Positions 42,501-56,557 of a DNA stretch of 64,000 nt are shown here, in pieces; the stretch's first letter is position 1; every line of letters begins with the position of its first letter. Source of the stretch: Temnopleurus reevesii (lineage: Eukaryota > Echinodermata > Echinoidea > Temnopleuroida > Temnopleuridae). The notes under the pieces were generated by a model. That model did no database searches. It saw only the letters and a list, made by a program, of their open reading frames with translations, and was not told where the DNA came from. Where the stretch lies: the NCBI GenBank assembly GCA_036244855.1, contig BQKZ01001091.1, positions 23,980 to 87,979 on the forward strand, written 5' to 3'. The translations under genes and the position numbers were made by a program.

Positions 42501-45500
42501 ATTCTAAACAAACGCAAACTTATAGATTTTATACAATAAATGTATTTTTAATGAACTGCAAATCAACTTAGAAGTCATTCAGAATGAACCTAGGAACCTA
42601 GTTTCATCTAGCCATAAATTAATAAATATTCATAAGGGAAGGGATACCAGAACAAAGAGAAATTGGTGAACGGAGGCATGTGGACGGCAGAAAACGAGTT
42701 AGCAACTCCGATGTGCAGTAAATGACAAATGCGCAACTGACAACAATTGACAATGATTTCATCTGACCTATGTCACCCTAATACGGGAAACTAAGGAGGA
42801 CACGATCACTGAGGATTGCATATTAAGAATCATTTAAAATTCACTATTTAGAATTCTACTATTACACAGAGATTGGATACAGGTTAGAGACGTCAACGTA
42901 AAAAAGAGGGATGATGCGTCTTTAAAGTAAGGGTTGAAAGAGAAAGAGAAGCGAGCAAAAATAAGTAGGGGGTGAAAAGGGAAATAGAACAAAGGAGAAA
43001 AGGAAGAAAGAGAGAAAAACGATGATATCAGCTTCACCAATAATCACCATATAATCAATACTCATAAAAATAGCTAGACGAACAAACGATCGTGCACATC
43101 TGATGATCGAGAAAAAATCTGATACATTGAAACTTGTGTGCGAAATCAAAGTCCTCATGCAAGATACATCATACAAGATCCATGAAATATTATTATTATT
43201 ATTATTATTACTGCGCAGATCATTTTGGCACTACAAACCCCTGTCCGTCAAATATTGGTTTTCACCTACCAGATGTATTGATGCGTGCTTTGATGCCCTT
43301 CGAGAGGGACTGTCTTCCTGTGTCTATAGCAACAACCATGTGGGATGAGTTGGTGATGATAAGATGTGGAACCTCATTGGCCTGACACTCAAACACGTGC
43401 TCATTATCTGGTAAGGTTAACACTACCTTGTCTAAACATTGGCCATCAGAAGCAACCACAATCTATTCCATGTTGGTCACAAGAAACAACAGAGAGAATG
43501 AAAAAGAATTACAATTCAGCGTTTACAAGCTATAGTTTCCTTGTCACGTAACTATCATGTATAACTCTTTATTCTAATACTTACTGAGAGTACTCATACA
43601 TCTTGCGTTGTAATTTCGTATACGCCCACAATAAAAGAAATGTTATCGTGGTATTCTAGGTGCAGATCGTGAGTAGACTTACAATTCTAAGTGATTACTT
43701 GTACATTTTATTTAGAAAGTTTGCGTATCTGTTTATCTCTATAAATTAAGTATGTAGACACTATTACCTACTTTTATACAAGCACTGCCTAGTATAATTT
43801 ATTGAGTTAGGCAATAATATTTACACATCAGTATGATACGTTCACAGTCTGTATCTTAATACAAAATCATATTTATCTATTTATCTTATTATAATTTATT
43901 TTGTACTCATTATATGAAAATATCAATTTTGTTGAACGTATTTACATGCTTATGTCTATGCCTTTATATTGAGATGATTACGTCCGAAAAAAAAAACATT
44001 GCTGTTTTGGCTTATGGTATTTGATAAGATCTGCAAATCTTAAACATGAACAATTTGATCAGAGAACTTTTAGAAATAATGTTTGGCTTATTTTTTTTTT
44101 TTCAAGAAGGTTCTGAGATTAATATAAAACCGTATTTTCTAAGGAATCGATTCGATTTTCTTTCTCCAGTTCTCGCACGAGTTTCATTATACAAATATAT
44201 AACAAATCCTACGACAAAAATGCATGGGACAGTTTCTGTGCATATAGTCTTACACCTTCATCAGACTATCTGTAAACTGACATTGTTCCCTGTCGTTAGT
44301 TTGCCGAGTCAGAGGACGATGCCAGACTCTAGACACAGAAACTGTCAAAAAAGTAATCATTTTTGGGTGGCATTCTGAGAATTTTATAAATCTTCAAATC
44401 ATCACTACGCTGATGAGATTCTTCCACAAGGTTCTTATGACTGTTCTAATTAATTCAGTTTTCTGGATCTCCCCGTATCATGCGGGTTCTAATTCGTGTT
44501 ATATACTTTAAGGGGCCTTAACTAGTTTCCCAAGTGGGACAAATAAACCTATTGACTAGAACCTTCAAGGAGATTAATTATACTGTGCGCTACATTCTAA
44601 AAACCTAAAACTGAGTATTTAATTGTACCGAATAGTCGTCTATTTCCATCTGTATAAATGATCCGTCTTCGACTGTGAGGTTGGCTTCACATGCACTGAA
44701 CGGGATGAAAGGAGCATCAAACGGTTGTATTTCTAGTTGACCATCATCGTAGATCAAATCTTTCTCTCCACATCCAGTCTCACAGTGGACATAGTTGCAA
44801 TCTAGAAATGATTTGATAAAATTCATAATAACAGAATCTTACATTACCCTTTGCATTCTAGTTTGTTGTTTTGCGGTCATAGTTTTTGATTTTCAGATCC
44901 AATTTGACTGTTTGGTGATTTATTTTTATCCAAGTCTTAAAATGCCAGTGCATGGCTTCTCTTTATCAAACAATGTGAGAAAAAAAGCGTTGTTATATCA
45001 AATACAAAAATAAAAAGTCTGTTGATGTAGGAGTAATCTTCTATACAATGTACTTGGCTGGAACTTATTACTTAACTTTCTGTACAGCGCAATTTCTTTT
45101 CTGAAATTTATTTCATGTACTGAAATCCTGAAATACGTCACTCTATCATACCAGGTCATCGAAAATAAAACTCTTTATGTTCAGCACTTTAAAATGTGTC
45201 TTGCTGATTTCTTACCTACTGTGTCATAGATCAGGGTAAATTGAATAAAAGAAAATATGTCTTCTGCAAACACATTAATCCTGATTGAATGCGACATGAA
45301 GAAGACGATATCATCGTACTGCCCACAGATCTTGCGAGGTCTGTCAATGATGGCCATATCTTCAACGGATACAAAGTCCAAACAATTTCCGCTCCCACCA
45401 GTCTCCTCACGGAGCTGTACCATGGTGAAATGTAACCTGTAGAAAATAAAAATTATTAAACTATGAGCTTAAAACCTATTACATAATGACCAAATATACA

Positions 45501-48500
45501 AGTGCTAAGTTATGCTATTTAGATATAATTGTACTTTTATGCTTATGGAGAAGAGAATTCTGGACGCATCAATATCATCTAATTCTTCTACAGTTATTTT
45601 TTACATGCCCAGCCATTATACTATAAGGAGGTGTGGCGTACATCAACGTAAACGACTTACACTATACACTTTGCCAAGTTGATTTATAAATCCCAACAAT
45701 AGAAGCTATTAATATACTACCAATACTATGTTGGGGTCTCAATAATCAACCGATTTTTCTTGAGCAATTTAGATGGTAATGTCTAACACAATATATCACT
45801 TCAAATGTATAGAAATTTTGAATCTTTTGTTATGATATAAAACTATATTTGTGGGCTTGAAATATTTTTAACTGTTTCGTTTGACTGAATGATAGCATCG
45901 TTCCACACAGGAAAATGAAGAATTATCAACACAATGTTTCATATCAATTCGTACACTTCGGTTTACTCAAGATCTATTGTAAATTCACTGCCATCATAGG
46001 TGCTACATTCGTTTAATGGCCACATATCAAGGAATCGAATGTGATTCTGGTTATTTCCTTTTGAAAATGGAAAGATCAAGATCCGTGTCATACTGTTCTT
46101 CTACTAACAGACATAAATCTGCCAAACTTTTGGCGATATTTTCGTTTTCTGTTTCCCATTCATTGAAAAATTTGCAGTTTGAACAAATAATTGCCCTTCT
46201 TCATGATTGTGATATTACATTTATAATAAATATCTCATAAATGTTTCATAAATCGATAGTGACGTACGAACTAATTTGATGTGCGAATCACTTTGAAAAC
46301 ACCATACCTTATACTCAGCAAACTGTCCACCTGTACGTAGAACCTCATATCATAGTTTGCAATGTTGGAGTGGGCTGTGAATCCTATGTATCCTAAGGGC
46401 AACGTCAAGGTACTTTCTCCCAACGTCGAATTGTCATCCTCTAGCTGGTTGTAGTAGAATTCTAAGGAAATATGGGTAAGAAAAAAAAACGAACAAGAAA
46501 ATGATATCCACAAGCAGATAACCATGGAGGAACTAATTCATCGTGTCACGTAACCATAGTCAAAACAAGCATGGAGACAATTGTTAGAATTGTGTACGAT
46601 TTAAAAAAAAAAACTTCAGCTATAACAATGCATTTTCCATACTATGACGCATTGGCCATCCAGGGGAAGAGTAATACACTGTACTGAGGTAAATGGATAA
46701 CTAACGGAAAACAATAAACCTGTTTGTGTCGAGCATGATTTGCCGTATGGATCTGAATTTTTCGATACCAGAAAACCGTAGAACTTATGGATTTTCTGTC
46801 GAGTTTTAGGCCTATCCTAGAAAATTTTCACGAAACTCCAGTTAAAGTCGTGGACTTCTCGGTTACTCAAAAACTAAGATAGTGATACGACATCGAGGAA
46901 GTATGGTACATATACATATGAATAGCTGTAGCTTTCACGCGGTTTATGTTAATCACTTAGGCTCGTATTCTGATATCAGGTTTAACTTAAACTAGAGTTT
47001 AAATTTGTGATTTAAGTATGGGAAGCCAAACGATGCTTGAATCAATAACAGTCGGTGTTTATTTTACCAGAACATTTCGCACTCATAGTATGAACAACTG
47101 TCTTGGAATAAACAGTTCGATAGATTTCTACATTATCAGAGCATATTAGAGAGCAGTTAACATAAAAATTATACAGTTTAAATGAAATGTTTGCACTTTG
47201 GGCTATCCATACTTAAACCACAGACTTAGACTCGAGTTTAAATTAAACCTGATATGAGAATACGGGCCACTCAGATTGCTGTATACATTAAACAGCCAAA
47301 TATAGTTAAATGATTATCATACCTGTGATGCAGAGGAAATTCAACTCCCGATTACAGTCGCCCTCAGTCAACACCTCTGATAGGANATATCAATTTTGTT
47401 GAACGTATTTACATGCTTATGTCTATGCCTTTATATTGAGATGATTACGTCCGAAAAAAAAAACATTGCTGTTTTGGCTTATGGTATTTGATAAGATCTG
47501 CAAATCTTAAACATGAACAATTTGATCAGAGAACTTTTAGAAATAATGTTTGGCTTATTTTTTTTTTTTCAAGAAGGTTCTGAGATTAATATAAAACCGT
47601 ATTTTCTAAGGAATCGATTCGATTTTCTTTCTCCAGTTCTCGCACGAGTTTCATTATACAAATATATAACAAATCCTACGACAAAAATGCATGGGACAGT
47701 TTCTGTGCATATAGTCTTACACCTTCATCAGACTATCTGTAAACTGACATTGTTCCCTGTCGTTAGTTTGCCGAGTCAGAGGACGATGCCAGACTCTAGA
47801 CACAGAAACTGTCAAAAAAGTAATCATTTTTGGGTGGCATTCTGAGAATTTTATAAATCTTCAAATCATCACTACGCTGATGAGATTCTTCCACAAGGTT
47901 CTCATGATTGTTCTAATTAATTCCATTTTATGGATCTCCCCGTATCATGCGGGTTCTAATTCGTGTTATATACTTTAAGGGGCCTTAACTAGTTTCCCAA
48001 GTGGGACAAATAAACCTATTGACTAGAACCTTCAAGGAGATTAATTATACTGTGCGCTACATTCTAAAAACCTAAAACTGAGTATTTAATTGTACCGAAT
48101 AGTCGTCTATTTCCATCTGTATAAATGATCCGTCTTCGACTGTGAGGTTGGCTTCACATGCACTGAACGGGATGAAAGGAGCATCAAACGGTTGTATTTC
48201 TAGTTGACCATCATCGTAGATCAAATCTTTCTCTCCACATCCAGTCTCACAGTGGACATAGTTGCAATCTAGAAATGATTTGATAAAATTCATAATAACA
48301 GAATCTTACATTACCCTTTGCATTCTAGTTTGTTGTTTTGCGGTCATAGTTTTTGATTTTCAGATCCAATTTGACTGTTTGGTGATTTATTTTTATCCAA
48401 GTCTTAAAATGCCAGTGCATGGCTTCTCTTTATCAAACAATGTGAGAAAAAAAGCGTTGTTATATCAAATACAAAAATAAAAAGTCTGTTGATGTAGGAG

Positions 48501-51500
48501 TAATCTTCTATACAATGTACTTGGCTGGAACTTATTACTTAACTTTCTGTACAGCGCAATTTCTTTTCTGAAATTCATTTTATGTACTGAAATCCTGAAA
48601 TACGTCACTCTATCATACCAGGTCATCGAAAATAAAACTCTTTATGTTCAGCACTTTAAAATGTGTCTTGCTGATTTCTTACCTACTGTGTCATAGATCA
48701 GGGTAAATTGAATAAAAGAAAATATGTCTTCTGCAAACACATTAATCCTGATTGAATGCGACATGAAGAAGACGATATCATCGTACTGCCCACAGATCTT
48801 GCGAGGTCTGTCAATGATGGCCATATCTTCAACGGATACAAAGTCCAAACAATTTCCGCTCCCACCAGTCTCCTCACGGAGCTGTACCATGGTGAAATGT
48901 AACCTGTAGAAAATAAAAATTATTAAACTATGAGCTTAAAACCTATTACATAATGACCAAATATACAAGTGCTAAGTTATGCTATTTAGATATAATTGTA
49001 CTTTTATGCTTATGGAGAAGAGAATTCTGGACGCATCAATATCATCTAATTCTTCTACAGTTATTTTTTACATGCCCAGCCATTATACTATAAGGAGGTG
49101 TGGCGTACATCAACGTAAACGACTTACACTATACACTTTGCCAAGTTGATTTATAAATCCCAACAATAGAAGCTATTAATATACTACCAATACTATGTTG
49201 GGGTCTCAATAATCAACCGATTTTTCTTGAGCAATTTAGATGGTAATGTCTAACACAATATATCACTTCAAATGTATAGAAATTTTGAATCTTTTGTTAT
49301 GATATAAAACTATATTTGTGGGCTTGAAATATTTTTAACTGTTTCGTTTGACTGAATGATAGCATCGTTCCACACAGGAAAATGAAGAATTATCAACACA
49401 ATGTTTCATATCAATTCGTACACTTCGGTTTACTCAAGATCTATTGTAAATTCACTGCCATCATAGGTGCTACATTCGTTTAATGGCCACATATCAAGGA
49501 ATCGAATGTGATTCTGGTTATTTCCTTTTGAAAATGGAAAGATCAAGATCCGTGTCATACTGTTCTTCTACTAACAGACATAAATCTGCCAAACTTTTGG
49601 CGATATTTTCGTTTTCTGTTTCCCATTCATTGAAAAATTTGCAGTTTGAACAAATAATTGCCCTTCTTCATGATTGTGATATTACATTTATAATAAATAT
49701 CTCATAAATGTTTCATAAATCGATAGTGACGTACGAACTAATTTGATGTGCGAATCACTTTGAAAACACCATACCTTATACTCAGCAAACTGTCCACCTG
49801 TACGTAGAACCTCATATCATAGTTTGCAATGTTGGAGTGGGCTGTGAATCCTATGTATCCTAAGGGCAACGTCAAGGTACTTTCTCCCAACGTCGAATTG
49901 TCATCCTCTAGCTGGTTGTAGTAGAATTCTAAGGAAATATGGGTAAGAAAAAAAAAACGAACAAGAAAATGATATCCACAAGCAGATAACCATGGAGGAA
50001 CTAATTCATCGTGTCACGTAACCATAGTCAAAACAAGCATGGAGACAATTGTTAGAATTGTGTACGATTTAAAAAAAAAAACTTCAGCTATAACAATGCA
50101 TTTTCCATACTATGACGCATTGGCCATCCAGGGGAAGAGTAATACACTGTACTAAGGTAAATGGATAACTAACGGAAAACAATAAACCTGTTTGTGTCGA
50201 GCATGATTTGCCGTATGGATCTGAATTTTTCGATACCAGAAAACCGTAGAACTTATGGATTTTCTGTCGAGTTTTAGGCCTATCCTAGAAAATTTTCACG
50301 AAACTCCAGTTAAAGTCGTGGACTTCTCGGTTACTCAAAAACTAAGATAGTGATACGACATCGAGGAAGTATGGTACATATACATATGAATAGCTGTAGC
50401 TTTCACGCGGTTTATGTTAATCACTTAGGCTCGTATTCTGATATCAGGTTTAACTTAAACTAGAGTTTAAATTTGTGATTTAAGTATGGGAAGCCAAACG
50501 ATGCTTGAATCAATAACAGTCGGTGTTTATTTTACCAGAACATTTCGCACTCATAGTATGAACAACTGTCTTGGAATAAACAGTTCGATAGATTTCTACA
50601 TTATCAGAGCATATTAGAGAGCAGTTAACATAAAAATTATACAGTTTAAATGAAATGTTTGCACTTTGGGCTATCCATACTTAAACCACAGACTTAGACT
50701 CGAGTTTAAATTAAACCTGATATGAGAATACGGGCCACTCAGATTGCTGTATACATTAAACAGCCAAATATAGTTAAATGATTATCATACCTGTGATGCA
50801 GAGGAAATTCAACTCCCGATTACAGTCGCCCTCAGTCAACACCTCTGATAGGAAGTTGAATGAAGTACATTCCCTTGTATCTTCTGTCCACGTCCACCAT
50901 TCATCATACTTGGGATGGATAGAACAACAATAGAGCATAATCTTTAAAAAAAAACTTTGGTCTTTCTGAGATACACACTACATATAAGCTGTCGTACTTT
51001 CATAATATTGTTGTTATGTTTGCCTCTTCGATATTGTAAGCAAGGACTCCGTGTGATTAAGTCAATATTTGACCAATGCTCAAAGTTGCAATATCCCATT
51101 TTTATTCTCCCATCCTACGATTTTCGCAAAAACGTAGAAGGACTATTGAAAGAAAAAGTTTAGCGAATCGTACTGATTTATATCATTCATTTTTTTTTTA
51201 ATAATCATGAACATTTCTCACCAAGTCTGAATAATACGTAAGCTCATCTAAACTTGCGATTCGACCATTATGACTTCTCGAACATTCAGATCTAGCCTCT
51301 TGCCACGGCATTCTTTCCTCTCCAACGAATATGCACACAGGATATGACCAAGGGCCGTCATCAGCTGAAGCCATATTTGAATCCACTGATTCACAGAGGT
51401 CTGTCGATATGAAATATGAACATTTTGTGTCAAATTAGAACTAATTCTAGCTTGTTTCACTTATCATTTATAATATTGGCATTGACATTTAGAACGAATT

Positions 51501-54500
51501 GCGATTCTTATCTATTTATTTCTTGAATTAATGAAACCTGAATCATTGTGAAATTTCTTTGATACGACACGGCTAATTGTTTTAAACGATGTCGCCGGCT
51601 TAACTAAAAGCTTGATTTTCTTTTATCGAATCCCGCGTTATTCTGTGCGCGTACAAAACTGATAAAGCACCTTATCTACTAAAAAAATGAAAAGTCACAA
51701 TCGCAAACAAATTGTTTGCATCATCAAGGTCTAACTCTGCTGATTAGTATATAATTACACACATTGTACAATTATACAAGATGCAGTATTCATCATTTAA
51801 GTCTATATTGATTGATTCGTTTTGACGGGATAGTAGTTGGAGTGGTATTAAAATTGTTGAAATACACACTTTTATATCAATACTAAAGTACCACCACTAC
51901 TTACAATAATGTCAATACAAATACTAAAACCTCTTGAAATAACAAGGACATCAGCAATACTAATAAAAGCTGAAATAAGTAAATTCATGGCAATTGATGG
52001 AGATTTAAAGCTTAAACAATAGATTAGTAGGTAAAGTTTAACTTACCTTGGCATCTGTTATCATTTATCTTGTACATTCCGCCTGGACATTTGCAGTAAA
52101 ACCCATGAGGCATGTTGACACACGTATCAGTGCAATCATTGCTACCATCATCAAGGCACTCGTTGTAATCTTCAACAAATAAAAAAAGAAAATGGTAGTA
52201 TTTAGCACCACGATTATATAGACTGATATAACTGAATGTTCACTACTTAATAAATCATATACGGTCAGGATTACAACGTGTATTTTCTTAATACAGTTTG
52301 CGCTTTCTAATGTCCAATAATGATTATGAATTACATATTTAAGACGATGTCAGTAAGAGAATGATTGCCAATGGTGGATGCAATGAGACTATCTATTACT
52401 TCCAAGTCGATCTGAACTGGAGCTATCTTTAAGAAGCAAAACTGAGCAAAATAGTGAGTGCTTTCTGAGATGATGTATTGTCTCGTTGGTAGAACAAAGA
52501 TGTCAGCATATGCTTTATATAATATTCCAAATAGAAAATAAACTTTTAAACAATTATTCCAACTAAACCATAGGCAGCTTTATTACTCGATCGGTGCGAG
52601 TTCATAAATAAAATAAAACTTTGATTTGTTAAAAACTACTTGCACTTAAAACTCATTCATCTTAGAGAAGTTAGACTGTGAGCAAAGTATATTCCAGGAT
52701 GAATATTACATATTTTGGCCGTACTATGCGTTTGCTAGCCAAGCTAAATTGATAATGATATTATTTTGATGGTTAGTGATTAAAATAATAATAAAAAGAA
52801 ATAATAATGATAAAAGATACAATCTACAATGAGCCAAATCTATCATGCTGGATGCTCAAGGCGCATGGACTTTACCACAATTCAAGCATCATAACAGTTA
52901 AAAAAATTCCCTTTTCTAGTCTAAACTTCTATTGTAAAGAGTAAAAATAACCCGATATCGGCCTTTATGTGAAGCAAGCTATTACCAATCTTGACGACTC
53001 GGCTAAGACAATGGGTGACTTCACGTACGGTGTTGAACGCTGGTGTTGGCCTCGGTTTACGGACCGTTTTGCTCTCTCAACACCAACACCAACACCAACA
53101 CCGAACACCGTACTTGAAGTCACCCAATATCATGTCAAAAGAAGCGGCATATCTCCGAAGCATACCTGCTTGGCATAGATAGTAATGTGGGTACCGTCCA
53201 TCGCACTCGTCCAGTTTCCAATGATAACAGCTGGAAGGGTCCATGAAAGCACAATGACTATTGTTTAGGATGGCGTCAGAGGTGATGGGTACTGTGAATG
53301 CCCGGTAGTCAACATCACTGCCATCTAGCCAGTGCAATCTAGGCAACAAAAAAAGCGTGAATGCATAATCAAAATCTAACATTTTAATCCTTAAATTAAT
53401 CAATGTTTTAATAGACTCGATTATGTAAATCTATAAACCCGTAGAATGTCTTTAAGAAACATGTGTATCCATTTCTCGAATGCTACCCAAGCAGCATATA
53501 TGATATTGAATGCAAGACAAGATCACCACTCATGTAGAATCGTGTGTATCTCTCCCAATAGCTTTATGAATCATGAGGATTAAATTCTTGCTGAAGGAAA
53601 TATATGAGATCGATGGAAAAAATAGATTAAGTCTTACGAGACACAGAAAAATGCTCTACTCGAGCGGAAAGACACTTCATAATTATATGAAGATTTCTTT
53701 TTCGTAAATCAGTAGATGTATAAATTCAATTTCATAACTTAAGAAGATTATTACCTAAACTTATTTCCTTCTTTCTAGTTAGGCGTTGTAACTAAAATTA
53801 TTTGAAAATCAGTTCTAGATTAACTGAATACATTCATACATTACATTTCAATACGTTCATATCTACATCGGATACATTAGGTCTCAATGGCGAGTTTGAT
53901 TATGTTAAGATAGAAAATGATCAACATAATTCAGCTTTAACTATGCGCGGTTATTTGCGAGCGAAATGAGATTCCTTATGAAAGTAGATTCTCTGTAGAA
54001 GGAGCGTGTTTTTGTCGTTAAGAATTAGAAGAGCACATTTTGCGTATTTAAGAGTATGTTTAGTGTAATCTTTGAGGGGAATCACCACAAATTTGGCGTC
54101 TCTCGCAGCAAATTTGGCAACCTCTGGGGGCTGAGCTGGGCTGACAAGCCACCCCTCCCTCCATCCCCTGGGGCTAGAGCATGGAACGGCTTTCTGTATT
54201 AATTTGAAAAGCATCTCACGCTGAGGGATTCCTTTCTGACTGAAACAGACTCGTCATCCCCAAAACGCCAACATCACAATGAATACATGAGGTTAACCTG
54301 TTCTGTCAAAATGACTGTTATATTCTCACCTATCGTTATATTCCATGCCCAATCTGACGAGGTAATATGGATGAAGTTGTCTCCTGGAAGTCAACTGTTT
54401 GACAAAGGTCTGTTTCGCTTGGGTTTTAATAGTTGCTAATTGGCTGCCATAATCAGGACTTTGATCAGCACATAAAGAATGGCTGTAGCCATAATGCTGT

Positions 54501-56509
54501 ACAAAGTTGAGACATTCACCGTCGAAGTAAGATGAGTTGTCAACACACTTTGCTGTAAATGGGGCAAAAATGATTTGTTTATTAATATGAATATAATTAT
54601 AGATGAGAAAGAAATACCATACTCATGAATTGCACTTACCGCCGATTGAGTGCAAACCAAATATCAATTAATGCAACTCCTGAACTCAGAAAATGACTCG
54701 CAGAATAAGCATTCCTAATAGATCAAAAGTGGAGTTTTCCTTGCCAGCACAAATTGTCATGCAAGAGGGCATAAACTTCTATTTGTATTTTGTATACCCC
54801 GTCATAATACGAATATTTTCCCCGTGCATTAATTCTTTTACGTAAGTCCTAAATTCACAATACCTTTAAATATACGTACACCATTATGAATGTAATTTTA
54901 AGGTCTCAATTTATCAAAGCATTTGGTTTATGTCTTCTTCTAATTCATTATAATAATCAATGCATCCTGCATCAACCGTCACGAACTGACATAAAGCCAT
55001 TAAAAACATATTCATCAGTCAATCCCCCCACTTGTATTTTGTTTTGCTACGACCTTTCTGATCATTCTGTGGCGAGATCCTACAAACAATGAGAATCGAA
55101 TTTTGACTTGGACTTGTGTTTGCTGAGATTCCGTCATTTTTTTTCTACGATGTGCATGGAGGCTGCAATGCTTACCAACAGTCGAGCATCCGAGGAATTC
55201 GACAGCGAATCGGGCAGTCTGTTGATACGTTTCAGTAATCGGCAAGAGGCGCACGGCAGAAGTAAGATACCTCTCTTTTAAGAGTATTGTCTTTCTAGCG
55301 TAAGCTCGGTCAATCTAGAAAAGATTTAATAAAAATATGAATTATTTTTTTTTATACATAATGTATATTTGACATGCGTATGTATAATTCTTGAAATGAT
55401 TCAAATTAAAATATTGTGTAAGATTTATATCAAATATTGAACTGCTGTCATGTGGTGATGGATATGTTCCACATGTAATGATGACGAAAAGGGGATGCTG
55501 GACATTTTAAAAGTATTTTATGAAACTGATATGAGCTAAATCATAGACTTCAATATCTCAATTCCTCATTTGTGTTATCATTGTGAGTACTGTGATAACA
55601 AGAGGGCTGTGGTAGGGCAGTGACGAAAGAAAAGGAAAATGAATAAAGGAACGCATAAGAAAACAATGCAGTATTTGATTATAAGATGGGTCGAAAATAA
55701 CAGTTCTGAGAATATTTATACACATGATCAGTCAGTGGATTGACGTTCGGCTTGCGATCAGGAAGCGTACCCCGAACGTCAGTCTGCCTCTGTGTGCGTA
55801 AAAACGCTGGGCCGAGGCAGGCTTAAAACGCAAAGGTGTGAGTTGGCCTTAAATTACGAAAAAGGTAAATTACCGTAAAGTACTAAAATGATTACACATG
55901 TCTTCCGTTATACAGAGTGAAACATCAAGTTGGAATATATATATTTTGGCAATGTAAAATACACCATGTAACTGTTCATTTGTAATCTATTAATTCAACT
56001 TATTTAAACATAACGTTTATTTCTTGACAGTTTTAAATGAAAATGCGGAAGCACACTCACAAAATAAACATCTTCAAGATGGGTGAAGATGTTGTTACTG
56101 GCAGCTGTTAAAGGTTGGTATTCAAGCCTTAGATGATTGGTTAGTTTTGAAGGGTCGAACGTTTCATCGAAGGGATAGCCCGGTGAGCCAGACTGTAAGA
56201 TGACACCTGAGAGAAACACTCGTGTTGGAAAGTGGACTTGTACCCACACTGGTTCTGTTGCACCTGCACATTCGTGGCAATAGACATATGTGATATTAGA
56301 AAGGGCGAATCCCTTGAAGAAGGGTCATGTAATAAAAGGATACGAGAGAAAGAGGAGGGAAAAGACACAAAGACCCCTTTCCCTGCTCGTTAGGATATAT
56401 CATGAATGAAACTAATTTTCCATCTATGTTTTTTCCCTTTACATATTATTTTTATCAATATCATCAGTATTGTTGTTATCATCGTTATTATTATTACTAC
56501 TATTATTAC

Positions 56510-56557
<48 letters not shown>

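Larger units (their letters stand above)
43920..47385. repeat. Near-identical 3.47-kb direct duplication, copy 1 (probable assembly artefact)
   Basis: It matches 47387-50853 almost base for base; I noticed fewer than about ten substitutions plus a one-base A-run indel. It includes CUB exons 46308-46461, 45216-45436 and 44629-44801 and an inverted-repeat element. It ends abruptly in the middle of the CTLD exon whose full form is 50791-50908, and a single N (47386) separates the two copies. Confidence 0.97.

Noticed and set aside
47513..49707. Set of open frames identical to those at 44046-46240, as paralogous genes
   Set aside because: They are the second copy of the large duplication joined by a single N; most are intron shadows and the rest are the same CUB exons.
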